Notes: generated by a model from the sequence alone, not told the origin. Counted from the stretch's first letter, positions 36,526 through 48,775 are shown. The stretch is DNA of 64,000 nucleotides from Sipunculus nudus (GCA_026874595.1 CM049307.1:26448362-26512361); one strand, 5' to 3'. Translations and numbers: made by a program.

Positions 36526-38864
36526 GGGGAATTATCCTTTAGAGAATGGTGATAGTAAACTGAGAGCGTTAAGTTACTTAAACTAAAATCAAAACCGGTT
36601 CATGGTACAAGTTGAATCAACGAAGAGGATTAAGTTGTGGCCGTGGTGGTTGTGATGGTGGTAGTAATCAATGTTTAAAGATGGTTTTGTCAGAGGACCA
36701 CTTGAGTACGGCCCTTTTTCAGATCTAAATAAATCAACTGATAGTAAATTACGTGCCCCTTTAAAACAGTCCAAAAAGTAAATGGCCTTAACATGGGTTA
36801 ATGTGAAGTGATAGGTGTGTTTTCGTTACTCACAACAACTTTTGCGATTTAGACTAACTCAAGGTCAAAATGTCTCAGTTCTCACTCTGACCTCGGTTGT
36901 TATTTATATTTTCGCGTGTTAACGTTATTTTCTGTGGTCTCCGGTCTCCTAAAGTTTCCTAAACGTTCTATAAATTTCCTTTTGTTATCACGAGTCTCTT
37001 ATAGATTTGTCAGACCTCGTTCCGGACACATTGTTCATCAAGTCACCAGACGTTCCTGGCGCCTCCTACAGTGAGCTAATCATATTTCCTTTTCACCCTC
37101 CTGTCTATTTGAAATATACTAGTGCCTGTGTAACATGTTGAGCGATAGTCCCTAATGAAACTGATGATCAGACGTGTCGCTGTCTCGTGGACAATTTTTC
37201 GTCCTTGAGCTGTCCGCTTTATTCAATTTCCTGACCCGAGGTCTTCTCATGTATCATATAAACTTGCTCTACACCTTGTTCGGGGCCCCGGCAACCAGAC
37301 GTTTCAAATTAATGCAAAAGTTTACTTTTTGGAATCAAATTAATGCTTAGGATCTAATCGACAACTTTATTCCGAGTGGACAACGATCAGTGGGGATTTG
37401 ATGAACTTGAAGCCTCTCTGATGACTAAAATCAAAAGATTAAACTGTTTTTATCGTATGAATTGATGACCAAGTTTGAATATATGTGGTCAAACTTACTT
37501 ACTAAACTGGGGCCTTAAATATCGACGGAAAAAATGAGATGGGCATAGGCCTATAAATGGTGGTATACGAGTATCAAACGTTGTATGTATTTTATCCTAA
37601 ACCCTCCTATTCAATAAAAGAAACAAAAAATAGGCACCAGTTTGCTACCGTATTTATTTTAAAAATGATTCACACGATGCCCTTTTTCTTTATTATAAGA
37701 AACTGATTATTATCTCAATGATGATGTTGGCAACACGTTCCGTGTTACATGCTTTCGGGTATGTCTTAACTTTTTATACGGTTGCACGTATTTACTTTTA
37801 TATTTGTAAAGTGTAATAATAAAAAAAAACTTTTACAAAGTCATTTTTCATTTGTAGTTGAACCACCCACAAAAAGCCCTCTAAGAAATATAAAATGAGA
37901 ACACGCTTAGATATATCGCCGGTGAGAATATGTTTCATTATAATTCACAAAGTCAAACTAAAAGCAGACTCTTGCAAAGCTTGCATCAGCATTGTACACG
38001 ATATACATAATAATAGTCAGTGGCCTTGTTTGTTAAGATGATGTGAGGGGCCCAATCCATGATGTACACACCAAATGGCGCACCAAATTTTGAAAATAAG
38101 AATTCTATGGTAAAAAAAGTACCCTTCGGGCAAAATCTTCTTACGACAGAGAGGAAAAACCCCTCTCAAAATATGATAATTTTATTTGTTCACACACACA
38201 GCCACACAGATATTATGGGTATACATATTTTGGTTATATTAAAGTAATTTTTTCTCAGTTTAAAAGACTGATTTCTTAATTTGAATTTGATTTATCACAA
38301 AACTTTACCAACATAATTTTGACACTTCGTTTAATATCTTTAGTCATAATTGTTATGTCTCATATATGTTCATATCGTTCACATGATTTAAAGAAATCAG
38401 CAGGAAGTATGAAGGAAAATATAAAGAAACTTTGTTTGAATAAACACGTTTTATTCCCCTATAAAAAAAATGTGAGGGATGAGGCATTTTACCTCTACTG
38501 AAAAGTGCCCTCCGCCATGAAACAAGGCCCCTGGACAGACAATAATTACTTAGACTCGTTTTGGCTTGAAACATTTTGATATATTGTTAAAATGGGAAAG
38601 CAGTTTTTCCATGTAATGATATTTAGATAATGTGAATTCTCTTTTTGTTATTATACATTTAATTTCATAATTATAAATTACCTAATAATGGTAATCATAA
38701 AAAATTACTTGATAAAATTACTTGCTGAGTTAATCGGGGAGCAAGAGGGAAAAATCATCGGGAAATGAATGGTGGTCTAACTCCAGTCAATCTACAAGAT
38801 TCATTTTTTTTTATTTGTTCTCAGGTTCAAGTGAATGTTTTCGGGTATTTCACTATACATCTAA
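36526..38864. other. No supported feature
   Basis: Sequence between the satellite and the retrotransposon remnant. A GGTGGTNGTGATGGTGG-like run lies near 36645-36665. No coding evidence and no LTR is visible upstream of the pol remnant. Confidence 0.5.
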
Positions 38865-39444
38865 ATGAAAAAAATAAGTTATCAGAGTTCTTATTTCTTT
38901 AATATAAATAAATATCCTACCAGTGTCAGTTCTTTGTTTGATGAAACTGAGGTAGTAGATTCCTTTCCTGACTCTGAAACGGAGTTATTTGAGCCATTCA
39001 TACATGATGGTTTTGTATCACTTTCAAGTGATTTTTCAGATTTTACCCCTATCAGAATTTTGAGGGACACTGGTTCAGGCCAGACTCTCATGTTAGCAAA
39101 CACTTTGCCATTTTCTAATAGGTCTTTTACTGGTGCACATGCACTTGTTATTGGTGTGTATTCAGACAAGCACACTTCAGGTCCGCTTCACAGTATCCAT
39201 TTAAAGTCAGATTTCTGGGAATGTTACTGTGGGCTTAAGAACTACTTTACTCTTTAAGGGAATTCAGTTGTTACTAGGCAATGATGTTGCAGGTGACAAT
39301 TTTAAAGTACAGCCTGTACCAATAGTGACAGAATTGCCGTCACTTGTTCAGGACACTGATCTTGAAAGTCAGAAAATTCCTGGCTTGTATCCTTCATGTG
39401 CTGTAACTAGATCAATGGCCAAGAAAAGTAATAGTAATGCCTAA
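38865..39444 (+). pseudogene. Retrotransposon protease remnant
   Basis: The first frame (38865-39257) contains LRDTGSGQTLM, an aspartic-protease active site, about 65 residues in. The conserved flap-distal LLGNDVAGDNF continues in a different frame (39229-39444), so there is a frameshift near 39215-39235. The segment ends with an AVTRSMAKK motif typical of the stretch after protease in vertebrate-like gypsy elements. No gag-type CCHC knuckle precedes it. Confidence 0.85.
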
Positions 39445-40476
39445 AAGCTTTCGCAGTGGAATTCTAAGCATTGCACATGAGGCCCCTTTGTCTGGCCATT
39501 AAGGTATAAATAAAACTTATCAGAAAGTTAGTACACACTTCCATTGGCCTAACCTCAGGACTTATGTTGTTCAATATTGTAAATCATGCCACACATGCCA
39601 GACGGTAGGGAAGTCCAATCAGAATCCTCCTAAGGCCCCACTTAGACCTATTCCTACTTTCGAGGAACCTTTTAGTAGGATTATTGTGTATTGTGTTGGA
39701 CCACTGCCCAAAACAAAATCTGGACATGAATACTTGCTGACAATTATGTGCGCATCTACCAGGTTCCCTGTCAAGGCTCTGACCATGTTTTTTACAACTT
39801 TTAGATTACCCAAATCCGTCCAGTCTGACCGTGGGTCTACTTTTATGTCTGGCTTACACCAGCAAGATATGCTTGAGCTAGGTATAAAACAGTACTGCTC
39901 TTCGCCATACCATCCTGAAAGTCAGGGCGCCCTCGAGCGTTTTCACCAGACATTAAAAACATGATAAGGGCCTACTGCTATGACACACAGAAAGACTGGG
40001 ATGAAGGAATCCACATATTGCTATTTGCCGTCAGAGAATACCCCCAAGAGTCTTTGGGTTTCAGTCCCTTTGAACTAGTTTTCGGACATGGACCTCGAAC
40101 AGATCTTCCATTAAAACTGCTTAAAGATAAAAACTCTTGTGTGAAAATCCTGATTCCCCTAGTTTTTTACAGTATGTCTCAGACTTTCGCACTAGACTAC
40201 ACAATGCTTGTGAGATTGCAAAGTCAAATCTAAAATCTGCACAAAGTAAAATGAAAACAAAGTATGACAAGCACACTGTAAATATTACGTTTGAGCCTGG
40301 GGAAAAGGTCCTTGCCTTACTTCCCATCTCTGGCAGACCTCTGCAAGTTAGGTATTTTTGTCCCTTCATTGTTGATAAGAAATTCAGTGATTTAAATTAC
40401 CTACTGTTGACACCAGATAGGCGTAAGAAGAAACAACTGTGCCATGTTAACATGTTGAAACCATATTATGACAAAA
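39437..40476 (+). pseudogene. Retrotransposon integrase remnant (upstream of RT)
   Basis: The zinc-binding region shows the HHCC pattern (AHEAPLSGH ... CKSC) with a stop codon just after the second His (near 39500). In the core, GPLPKTKSGHEYLLTIM is well kept, but the catalytic first Asp is Tyr (TAT at 39689-39691). About 15 residues appear deleted before FFTTFRLPKS. The second Asp (QSDRGS) and the Glu (QGALERFHQ) are present. Frameshifts near 39961 and 40137 lead into the LGFSPFELVFGHGPR segment and a GPY/F-like C-terminal domain (GEKVLALLPISGRPLQVRYF) ending near CHVNMLKPYYD. It is catalytically dead as read. Confidence 0.9.
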
Positions 40477-40639
40477 ATAGCGCATCAGATGTTGTACATA
40501 ATGTTACTGCTGTAAATTGTGTAAAAACTGACCCTGATCCAGTTAAAGTAAATACTGACTGTAATGGTGATGTAGACATTCAGTGTGATACAGTACCATT
40601 AAAAAACTCAGATGTGCTTAACAACCTGGATGTCAAACT

Positions 40640-41404
40640 GTCATACCTTACCGCACAACAACAACAAGACCTCAAGAACCAGCTGCTGAATTATGAACAT
40701 TTGTTTAGTTACATTCCAACGCGAACTAGCATATTGTGCCATGACGTCGATGTTTGCGAGGCAAGCGCAGTCAGGAAGCATCCTTATAGACTTAATCCAG
40801 AAAGCAAAATTATCAACATGATGAGATTCAATCTTTGCTGGACAATGATTTTATTGAATGTAGTAACAGTAGCAGGAGTTCACCATGTATTTTTGTGCAA
40901 AAACCTGAATGAAGTTACCGTATGTGTACAGATTATCGAAAACTGAACTCTGTCACCAAGACTGACACGTTCCCGATTCCAAGGATCGATGATTGTATTG
41001 ATAGAGTCGGTAGATCCAGATATGTCTCCAAGTTTGACTTGCTAACAGGATTCTGGCAAGTTCCGCTGACAGAACAAGCAAAAGAAGTTTCCGCATTTGT
41101 GACGCCGCAGGGACTGTACCAGTATAAAGTTATGCCGTTCGGCATGAAGAACTCGCCAGCCACGTTCCAGCGCATCATCCATATGGTTGTCAAGGACATT
41201 CAGGGCTGCGAAGCATTAATTGATGGCCTTATCGTGTACAGCGTTACCTGGGAGAAACATTTGCAAATTCTTCGCGACCTCTTCGAAAGACTCAGTGAAG
41301 CACGTCTGACCATCAACTTAGTAAAATCTGAGTTTAGTCATGCACAAGTAACATTTTCGAGTCATATTGTAGGGCAGGGTCAAGTAAAACCTGTTGATAA
41401 TTAA
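40640..41404 (+). pseudogene. Gypsy-type reverse transcriptase remnant
   Basis: The N-terminal part (HDVDVCEASAVRKHPYRLNP) lies in the same frame as the integrase C-terminal domain and linker. A frameshift follows in about 40820-40920. The main palm region is intact in frame 40922-41404: CTDYRKLNSVTKTDTFPIPR, SKFDLLTGFWQVPL (first catalytic Asp), MPFGMKNSPATFQR. The second active site reads LIDG (41216-41227) where the family has a Tyr-Ile-Asp-Asp type motif, so one catalytic Asp is lost. It would have made cDNA from the element RNA. Confidence 0.93.
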
Positions 41405-42018
41405 ATAAGTGCTTTTTCTGCATTTCCTAGCCCAGAAAACAAAAAGCAAACAATGCGTTTTCTTTGTGTGGTTGGATACTACAGGAAGTTTTGTCCGAAT
41501 TTTTCTGCTGTAGCTGAACCTTTGACTAATTTGTTAGAGAACAAAAGTTTGTATGAACTGTTCAGTGTGAAAAAGCATTTCAGAATTTGAAATCAATTCT
41601 CCAATGTTAACCAGTTTTGGTGTCTCCAGACTTTTCTGTACCTTTTAAGTTAGCTGTAGATGCTAGTTATATTGCTGCGGTTGTTGTGTTGTTACAAGAA
41701 GGCAATGATGGCATAGATCATCAAATTTGTTATTTCTCTAGAAAGTTTAATGCAAACCAGAAAAAAACTACTCCACTACTGAAAAAGAATGTTTGGTTTT
41801 GATTTTGGCATTGCAACATTTTTAAGTTTATGCTACTTCATCAGTCAAGCCTATCATTGTCTTCAGTGATCACAATCCCCTCACGTTCATGAACAAGTTG
41901 AAGTATAAAAATCAGAGTTTGTTGAGGTTAAGTTTGTTTATAAAGGATTACAACTTGAAAGCAGACACATTAAAGGGAAAGACAATGTATTTGCTGATTG
42001 CTTATCGAGATGTTTATG
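41405..42018 (+). pseudogene. Connection/RNase H remnant
   Basis: The thumb-to-RNase H region reads MRFLCVVGYYRKFCPNFSA, then FKLAVDASYIAAVVVLLQE (catalytic Asp of RNase H), YFSRKFNANQKK, and after frame breaks a DHNPLTFMNKLKYKNQ-like stretch and DNVFADCLSR near its end. Several stops and frameshifts interrupt it. No integrase follows; the next recognisable feature is the polypurine tract. Confidence 0.85.
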
Positions 42019-42141
42019 AAATTTTGTAAACAGGATGTTTATGTAATGTTGTAAATAAGATGATTTTTTAGATGTTGTAAGGATTTGGTGATTGTGATCG
42101 CAAAAGGAAGGTTTCCCGTGAAAACTTTCTTTTTTTCTTAC

Positions 42142-42151
42142 AGGAGGGGGA
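42142..42151 (+). promoter_or_regulatory. Polypurine tract
   Basis: AGGAGGGGGA lies two bases before the LTR start TGTTACAG (42153). It is the expected primer site for plus-strand DNA synthesis in LTR retrotransposons and fixes the LTR boundary. Confidence 0.88.
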
Positions 42152-42152
42152 T

Positions 42153-42903
42153 TGTTACAGATGTCTCTTTTATTGTATGTGTATGTGCAGCGCTAGCATT
42201 GGCCGTTGCTATGATGATATAGCTCGGCCCACGCGTGGGGTCTCGCGTGGAAACAGCGGTCATGCTTGTCTGGGGCTTTCTCGCCTGGCTGAGCCGGGCC
42301 GGCCCATGTGTAAACCATAATATGTAGAAACACAGCGATGTTGTTCTAGATGTTTCCTGTAACGCGTGTGTACTGTGTATCCAGTTAGGTTCTTTGGATT
42401 GTTCGAGAGATGGAAAGTTCTCGGCCAGAGGTGAAAGTTAAAAATAGGGGGCTGTGTTTTAAGAGTCGGGGGAGAGGAGAGAAAGATTCCAGCGGCTACA
42501 GAAGCGTGTAAGTCAGTTGAGAACCTTTTTTATAAATGCGGCAATTATAGATTTTCTTCTAAATTTGTGACGGATCTTATATAGTCTTCAGTTTGCTTTC
42601 GGGATTATAACAAGAACTTCATTTGGGATTTCAACGGATTGATTTTGTGAATGAACTGGACTGTTATTCTCTGAGACGATTTTTGTGAACTGTTCATCTG
42701 GGTTGTACATTATAAAGGAATTGTTGTCGCTGTGACAGTGGTAATATCCAGGAAGTGTACGCTTTATTTATATACTTGTATTGATTTACTGTTGTACTGT
42801 TGTTATACTGTGTAATTGTATTGATTTAGTGAATAATAATGTTAGGATTGTTTAAAGAATAAATTATAATTATTTGTTAACAAAAAATACCACTGACTTC
42901 TTA
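42153..42903 (+). mobile_element. 3' LTR of the Gmr1-like element, truncated (subfamily A)
   Basis: Begins TGTTACAGATGTCTC and matches the solo LTRs throughout: ATTCCAGCGG, CTATAACAAGAACTTC region, GAATAAATTATAATTATTTG, ACCACTGACTTCTT. The homology stops at about 42903, before the ~100-bp conserved end (CATTTCACGCTG ... TAACA) present in the five solo copies. The TATA region is decayed (AAGTTAAAAATAGGGG). There is no target duplication because the end is missing. Confidence 0.9.
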
Positions 42904-43310
42904 ATTTGGTGACTGAAAAGGTCGACCATCTGATGATAGTATGTCCTTGATTATTGTTAGTTATATATTAGAATCAAGGGCTTGCCACCCCACCCCTACT
43001 TTTTGAGTGTGGGAAAAGTACCTTTCGTGACTTTACAGTAAATTAAACGCATTGATGTTAAAAAGAGATTTCGATACTATTTTGTCATCAAAGTCATAGT
43101 TTTTTTCATATTTCATATCTTTTAATAATAAACTCACATTAAAGAAATTCAGGATATGTTATACTTGACTTGCTTTATTGTATCATCATTACTTGATAGT
43201 AAATCAAGTTTAAATTATGAAAAAAAAAAAACACTTTCATTTTATCTAAGTATATATACCACGAAACATTGTCAAGTATGTGGTGGCAGTGAAGAAACGT
43301 TTTATTATTA
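42904..43310. other. No supported feature
   Basis: AT-rich sequence between the truncated LTR and the second SINE. Confidence 0.5.
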
Positions 43311-43671
43311 TGGCTTCTGTGGATCAGGGATAGAGCACAGGACTCAAAACCAGGATATCATGAAATCAATCTCATCCAAATCTCACCCAGGGTGAGCGTT
43401 CTGCAGGCTTAATGGGAAGGCCGTGCACAACGGCCGTGTTTAACTCACAAACGAGTGCGCCTTTCGGGGGTTCCACGGTGGTATATCCCGGCAATGGGGA
43501 CAATTACACACCCAGGGCCCGCAGGTGCAGTAGTCACCGAGCCTGGTTAACACAAGGATATAAAATGAGAGGAAGAGTGTGATATTGCCTTGTCATCGAA
43601 ATGGAATTCTGCAGATTACATATGCTTAGTTAAGCTTTAGGTTCCCACCAACAAAATTATTAAAAAAAAAA
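43311..43671 (+). mobile_element. tRNA-derived SINE, second copy
   Basis: The head has ATCAGGGATAGAGCACAGGAC, aligning with the A-box region of the 15.4-kb copy but with an altered B-box area (duplicated and scrambled CTCATCCAAATCTCACCCAG). The central part (TGCAGGCTTAATGGGAAGG, ACAACGGCCGTGTTT, GTGCGCCTTTCGGGGGTTC) and the ATATAAAATGAGAGGAAG segment are strongly shared, and it ends in an A-run. No clear target duplication was found. Confidence 0.85.
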
Positions 43672-46016
43672 GAATTTTCAAAAAGAGGTTAAATTGTTCA
43701 TTGGAGATTTTTAGTGGGTGTTCTTTTTCGAGGACCGCTATCCTGTTGGTTGCCCCCCACCCCCCAATTCAACATTCATCGGCTATAAAACGCAACTTGC
43801 AATTTAAAAGATTTCTTGGGTTACTGAGTTTCCATCATCACAGATTAGACCGCACCATGCAGTGACCAACTGAGAAATTTTAGTTTTCGACAACTTTGAT
43901 ATAAAACACACTGAGTCAAATTCACTATTAAAATTTTAGTTTGCAGAGAAAAAAATATTTACCGAAAAAACCTCATAGGTTTCCTTCCACGGGCAAAATT
44001 GATGCTTACCGGCGCAGTAATTAAAACTAAAAGCCTGATATGTGCAACACTGACATTTATGGTGTATATATAAATATCTCCACCGTTTGTATTAACTAGA
44101 TGAAGGTCCCTTCGTGCGAGTGTTATGAATTTGGCTTTGATTTCTCTAGACATCGGGGAATCTTAATGGATGTAAAATAATTTTCAAGGGAACACAGTAT
44201 GTGGAATTATTGCCTTTTACTTCTCCCCGGAACAGTTATAAAAAGCCTGTCTAAACCCTCGGATACTACCAAGGCGATTTTCTTAAAGCTCGGTACGTCC
44301 AATTGGCATAGACTTCCACGATTAATTGTCTTGAGGTTATATATAGTTATTGAATTTCTTCTGTCGGTAACAAAAGGAAGATAGAAACTGGATTTATAGC
44401 ATCCCACGGTCCCTGAAGATAGATATCAAAATGATTCAAATTCTGAACAAACATTTCAAGAGGTTTACTCAGAACAGAAGAAACTGGACAAATCAGAGTG
44501 GTTGCCATGGATCCTCTGTGCTGAAGAACACAGACTGCATGGTTATATAAATAATAATCATCGTTTCAATGACAGATCTTGTCTTGTTATTTTAAGAGAT
44601 ACAAGAGGTGTTGGATTTACATCATATCCAGGCACTCACATTTAAAACAATGTATAATTGATATGAATCAAGGATTCTAGAACCTCTAAACGTCACGTCA
44701 TTGGTCTCTAGACCCACGTCAATCCAGAACTTAAAATTGATTGATGTCTTTAATATGATTTTCATTTTCTTCACTCATCTCTTTTTAAGCCATTCCACAT
44801 TCCGGCAAACATATTGACGCCTTTTCCTTGGAAACGATACGTGTTATACTTGTTAAAGACGTCAGGGACGAAACAACGATTCAAGGTAAAGTGCTAATCA
44901 ACTGAACCTGTAAACATGCGCGAATAACCAGACAAGGTTTTTTTCTTTCCAATTTAACGCTAATTTTCACAGTAATGACTTAGACTGCTGCCAGGAAATA
45001 GAAGAACGGGGAAGGCACGTTGCCATGAAATCACATAATGTCACATTAACCTTCATAACAGTTCTATCATTTAATATTTAATTTAAAGTAAAAACACTAG
45101 TATTCATGATCACACACTCATATACCTCAAGGTAAAATAAAATACATTGAAATCCCTGAAATTTCTTTATAATTATAATCTTGTTCTAGAAGTGTGTCAT
45201 GCCAAAACAAAATTGTGTGTAATTCCCTGATATCACACGAACGTTTTGATTGGCACGTTTTTTTTTTTTTTTTTTACTATTTGTTCTTGTATATGTATAA
45301 TTGGTATATACAGTTCTTCTAATTTTACCAATATCACACTTGCCTGTAAAGTACACTAACGCTGTTAGCTTTTTGTGGTCGTTTATATGACAACCCACGA
45401 ACAAGCTTGTAATAGACCCCGCAACATGGACGCCGTGAGCATACCGAAAACTCCGTCGTCCGAATCTGATCTGCTCTGACATTCAGCTGGTGTTCAAACA
45501 GCACATAAAACGACAGACCAGACACACAGAAAGACGGTGTTATATCACTTGTTGTCTTAAAAGATGCAACACAACGCTGCAGGTCAAGCCATTAAGAATC
45601 TACAATTTTGCAAGGGCAGACTAGTGACATGAACCGCGCCACCTCGACCAATCAATGAAGGTATAAAACTGCTGATTGGAAAGGAATAAAGGCGGCAAGA
45701 AACTGTAATAATCCCTGAACTGGTCTTGATCAGGAGGCTGATCTGCCTGGCTTGTTCATCTGTGACACACGTAACATTTGCTTCACATTCCTTTCACAGG
45801 CACCAATTCGTGATTAAGCACCTCGGGAACTCCCACTAGTATTTAGTTTTCATTGAGGTGTCTATGTGATATAAGGAGGGGTGTCAGTCGGTGAATTAGG
45901 ATTTCTCACGTTACAATACATGAATTGTGTCGACTGGAGTTCACGTTGGATATGCGAAATTATAATATATATATGCGAGTTATAAAAAAAGTCACATCGG
46001 TCATTAATTGATTTAA
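43672..46016. other. No supported feature
   Basis: AT-rich sequence with a poly-T run near 45258-45277. Short open frames, including a mutually overlapping pair at 44199-44407, have no recognisable domain. Confidence 0.45.
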
Positions 46017-46020
46017 CTAT

Positions 46021-46897
46021 TGTTACTGAACCTAATATCAACAGATCACGTATGCGTGATGAACATAAATCCTGTCAAGCTGATACAAAAAAATCAGATT
46101 CTGCAACACTAGGCAGCGTGAAATGTCTAGGGGAACGAATAAAGAAGCCAGTGTTTTTTTGTTAACAAATAACCTTAATTTATTCTTAAACAACCCTAAC
46201 ATTACAATAAACTAAACAATTACAATGACACAGTATAACAGCAAATCAATACAATCACACAGTAAAATAAACAAAGGGCACAGTACCTGGATACCACCAC
46301 TGTCAAAGCGTTAAGTCCTTTAAAATGTACAAGCCGGACGAAAAGTTCACACAAATTCTCTCGGAGAATAACAGTCCAATGTAAAGCTCTTGTAACAATC
46401 CAGAAAGTAAACTGAAGACCAAATAAGATTCGTCACAAATCAAGAAGAAAATCTGAAGAAAATCTATTATTGCCGCACTTATAGGAATAGGTCCCACAAA
46501 CTGGCATACACGCTTCTGTGTCCACTGGAATATTCTCTCACCTCTCTCTCGGCTCTAAAACACAGCCCCCTATTTATAACTTTTCACCTCCAGCCGAGAA
46601 CCTTCCATTGCTCGAACATTCTAAAGAATCTAACACAGTACACACGTTCAAAGAACATACCAGAAAAACGAATGCCGTGTCTCAACATATTAGGGTTCAC
46701 ACGTGTGCTCGTCCCGGCTCGGCCAGGCGAGAAAGCCCCAAGCTAGCATGACGACGAGAGTTCAACCAGTACGGATTAAACTGAGAGTGCAATACCCGGC
46801 CAGGCGAGGCTGCCACAACACGAGTAACGCCCGTGTCACACAACAAAAAAAGACATCTGTAAGATGTGTGCATACAATAAAAAGGGCACCTGTAACA
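46021..46897 (-). mobile_element. Solo LTR of the Gmr1-like gypsy family (subfamily B), minus strand
   Basis: 877 bp from TGTTACTGAACC to CACCTGTAACA, flanked by the 4-bp duplication CTAT (46017-46020 and 46898-46901). The minus-strand TATA box is within TATTTATAAC (46571-46580). It carries the subfamily-B 5' region (GTAACGCCCGTGTCACACAA in plus orientation) and a duplicated ACATCTGTAAG/CACCTGTAAC segment at its end. Open frames inside on both strands are LTR translations. Confidence 0.92.
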
Positions 46898-46901
46898 CTA
46901 T

Positions 46902-48132
46902 AAATCTGTATTCTAAGGCCTATAAGCCTCTGCCATGTGACAGGTCCCTTTTGTGAAATACTCCCAAAAACCATGTTTATATTCAGCTATTCGGCCTATA
47001 TTCCAATGTTCACCCGTACACAAGTGAGTGAGAATATTGCATAGATGATGTTAATCAATTTGGATCATAGGCCAGATTCACACGAAAATTTAATCGATTC
47101 CTCATTTGCCTATTTTCGAAATGAAAATATTGTGAGATCCGTTCATGACTGAGTGAGATATGTTTGGAAAACACACACAAGCACGCACATACACACCCTC
47201 TTGGCAAAGAAAATGAGTACTTTGGATTAAAAAATATTACGAGTTGATAATGCTTGAAAATCGTACCTAGTCTGCAAAGTTCGCTTGATCTAAAACAATA
47301 TTTTATCTCCTGAATGCCGAAAGTTGTGCTATCAAACCGTATAAAGGCATGAGAGTAACACGTGAATACATCGATACATTCAGAGAAGTAATGGTACCAA
47401 ATCCCTTGCAGTCGGTGCAAAGATAAGCCTTCTCTTTGGGACCAGGATCGCCAGCCAATGTGGGAGAATATCACCAACTGAATACGAGACTGACATGTAC
47501 TGAAACGGTACTAACCTGACACTGCTTCATCCATAATGTCAGCATTGGATGGTGCTTTCACAAACATAAGTATGCTTTGCGGGATATTGTATCAAATCTT
47601 GTGTTCACAGACCTTTGAATTTATTTATTTATAGGGGCATAATCCAAACAAGCAGAGCACAAGAAAAGTGTGTTGTGTCATTCAGGTGGGTTCTTCTCTT
47701 AGAAGTTTTGTTTTTAATACTGTTTTGCATTTACCAAGATCTAACGTAAATACTCGGACATTTATCATAAAAATAATACTCAGACATAATCTTCATACAG
47801 CCAGGCGTCAGACTCTCAGGATTTTCCTGTTTTATTTATTTTCTTTGGCTACTCGACACTTCTGACTTAAGGGACCCAATCACCTTCTGACCTTGATAAC
47901 TAAACGTAATCCCTTGGAGCTTTTATAAAAATAATCCAGAAAACGTGGATATCACCGCACACAGGTTGCTTTTTTTATTATCAACGTGTTTGTAATATGT
48001 GGGAGCCCGCCAAAATAATCAAAACAAATTCAACAGGAGCATCTGGCAGCAAGTCAGATAAGACAGAGCTTTGCAAATGGCGTTTTGTAACAAGTGATTT
48101 TTCTACCTACGCAACCTACCATCTTAGGTTAC

Positions 48133-48137
<5 letters not shown>
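46902..48137. other. No supported gene
   Basis: A 140-codon minus-strand frame (47055-47477) is the longest uninterrupted frame away from the repeats, but its peptide is His/Cys/Phe-rich and matches no domain I recognise. The rest is AT-rich. Confidence 0.4.

Positions 48138-48169
<32 letters not shown>
48138..48169. repeat. (AT)n microsatellite
   Basis: About 15 TA units following a GTGTGT run. Confidence 0.95.
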
Positions 48170-48171
<2 letters not shown>

Positions 48172-48512
48172 AAAAGGAAGCCAGGAATTTTCATAAATAC
48201 TTTTTCCAAAGATAGGTGAATGGGCACTTTGAACCAGAAGTCTCTCAATATTTAGAAGGAATATTAATGCAAGTGAGAGAAGTCTTTGGTTGATTACGGC
48301 TGCCTCTTTTTATTTTTACCCTGTTTTTGTCATCAAATGATATGTATCGAAAGTACACATGTATTACGAGAAGTTGCCTGACTTCAATACTTCAATATAA
48401 CCCTAAAGAAAATGACATGTTCTGGTTAAGCAGGTGGTATCACAGAACACAATATTTTCATGTAATCATAAAGCAATATTTCTTTTTTGGAAGACCTGAA
48501 TCTATCAATAAA

Positions 48513-48515
<3 letters not shown>
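48170..48515. other. No supported feature
   Basis: AT-rich sequence between two microsatellites. Confidence 0.5.
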
Positions 48516-48558
<43 letters not shown>

Positions 48559-48559
48559 C

Positions 48560-48611
<52 letters not shown>

Positions 48612-48721
48612 CCCTTGGAAAGTGAGCCGACTCTTAGTCCATTTATGTTCCATATTGTTATACAATAAAATAGCACGGCTTTTCTTACATTTATGTCTCT
48701 CTTTCTCTCACTCTCTCTCTC

Positions 48722-48760
<39 letters not shown>

Positions 48761-48775
48761 TTATATATAATATTA
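48516..48775. repeat. Compound microsatellite palindrome: (AT)n(GA)n ... (CT)n(TA)n
   Basis: An (AT)n tract (about 48518-48557) runs into (GA)n (48558-48609). After about 85 bases, (CT)n (about 48694-48758) runs into GCTTATATATAAT. The left AT+GA and right CT+TA arms are broadly reverse complementary, including the junction words TATAGCGAGAG and CTCTGCTTATA. Ile-Tyr, Arg-Glu and Ser-Leu repeat open frames on both strands are artefacts of this. Confidence 0.9.

Larger units (their letters stand above)
38865..42903 (+). mobile_element. Decayed Gmr1-like Ty3/gypsy retrotransposon (PR-INT-RT-RH-LTR)
   Basis: Reading left to right: an aspartic protease (DTGS motif), an integrase with zinc-binding and core regions and C-terminal domain, a gypsy reverse transcriptase, an RNase H region, a polypurine tract and a 3' LTR. 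The integrase C-terminal domain runs by a linker straight into the N-terminal part of reverse transcriptase, and RNase H is followed only by about 120 bp and the LTR. The reversed order is therefore original and not caused by two adjacent elements. No gag zinc knuckle or 5' LTR is visible and the 3' LTR lacks its last ~100 bp, so the copy is truncated at both ends and has many frame breaks. Confidence 0.93.

Noticed and set aside
40121..41199. Minus-strand frames opposite the pol remnant
   Set aside because: Antisense shadows of the reverse transcriptase and integrase regions.
38865..42903. Two adjacent gypsy elements head-to-tail, giving an apparent INT-RT order
   Set aside because: INT C-terminal domain and RT N-terminal part share one open frame with no LTR or gag between, and no INT follows RNase H.
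47055..47477. 140-codon minus-strand frame, the longest outside the retrotransposon
   Set aside because: No recognisable domain, AT-rich composition like its flanks, and no convincing splice or start signals.
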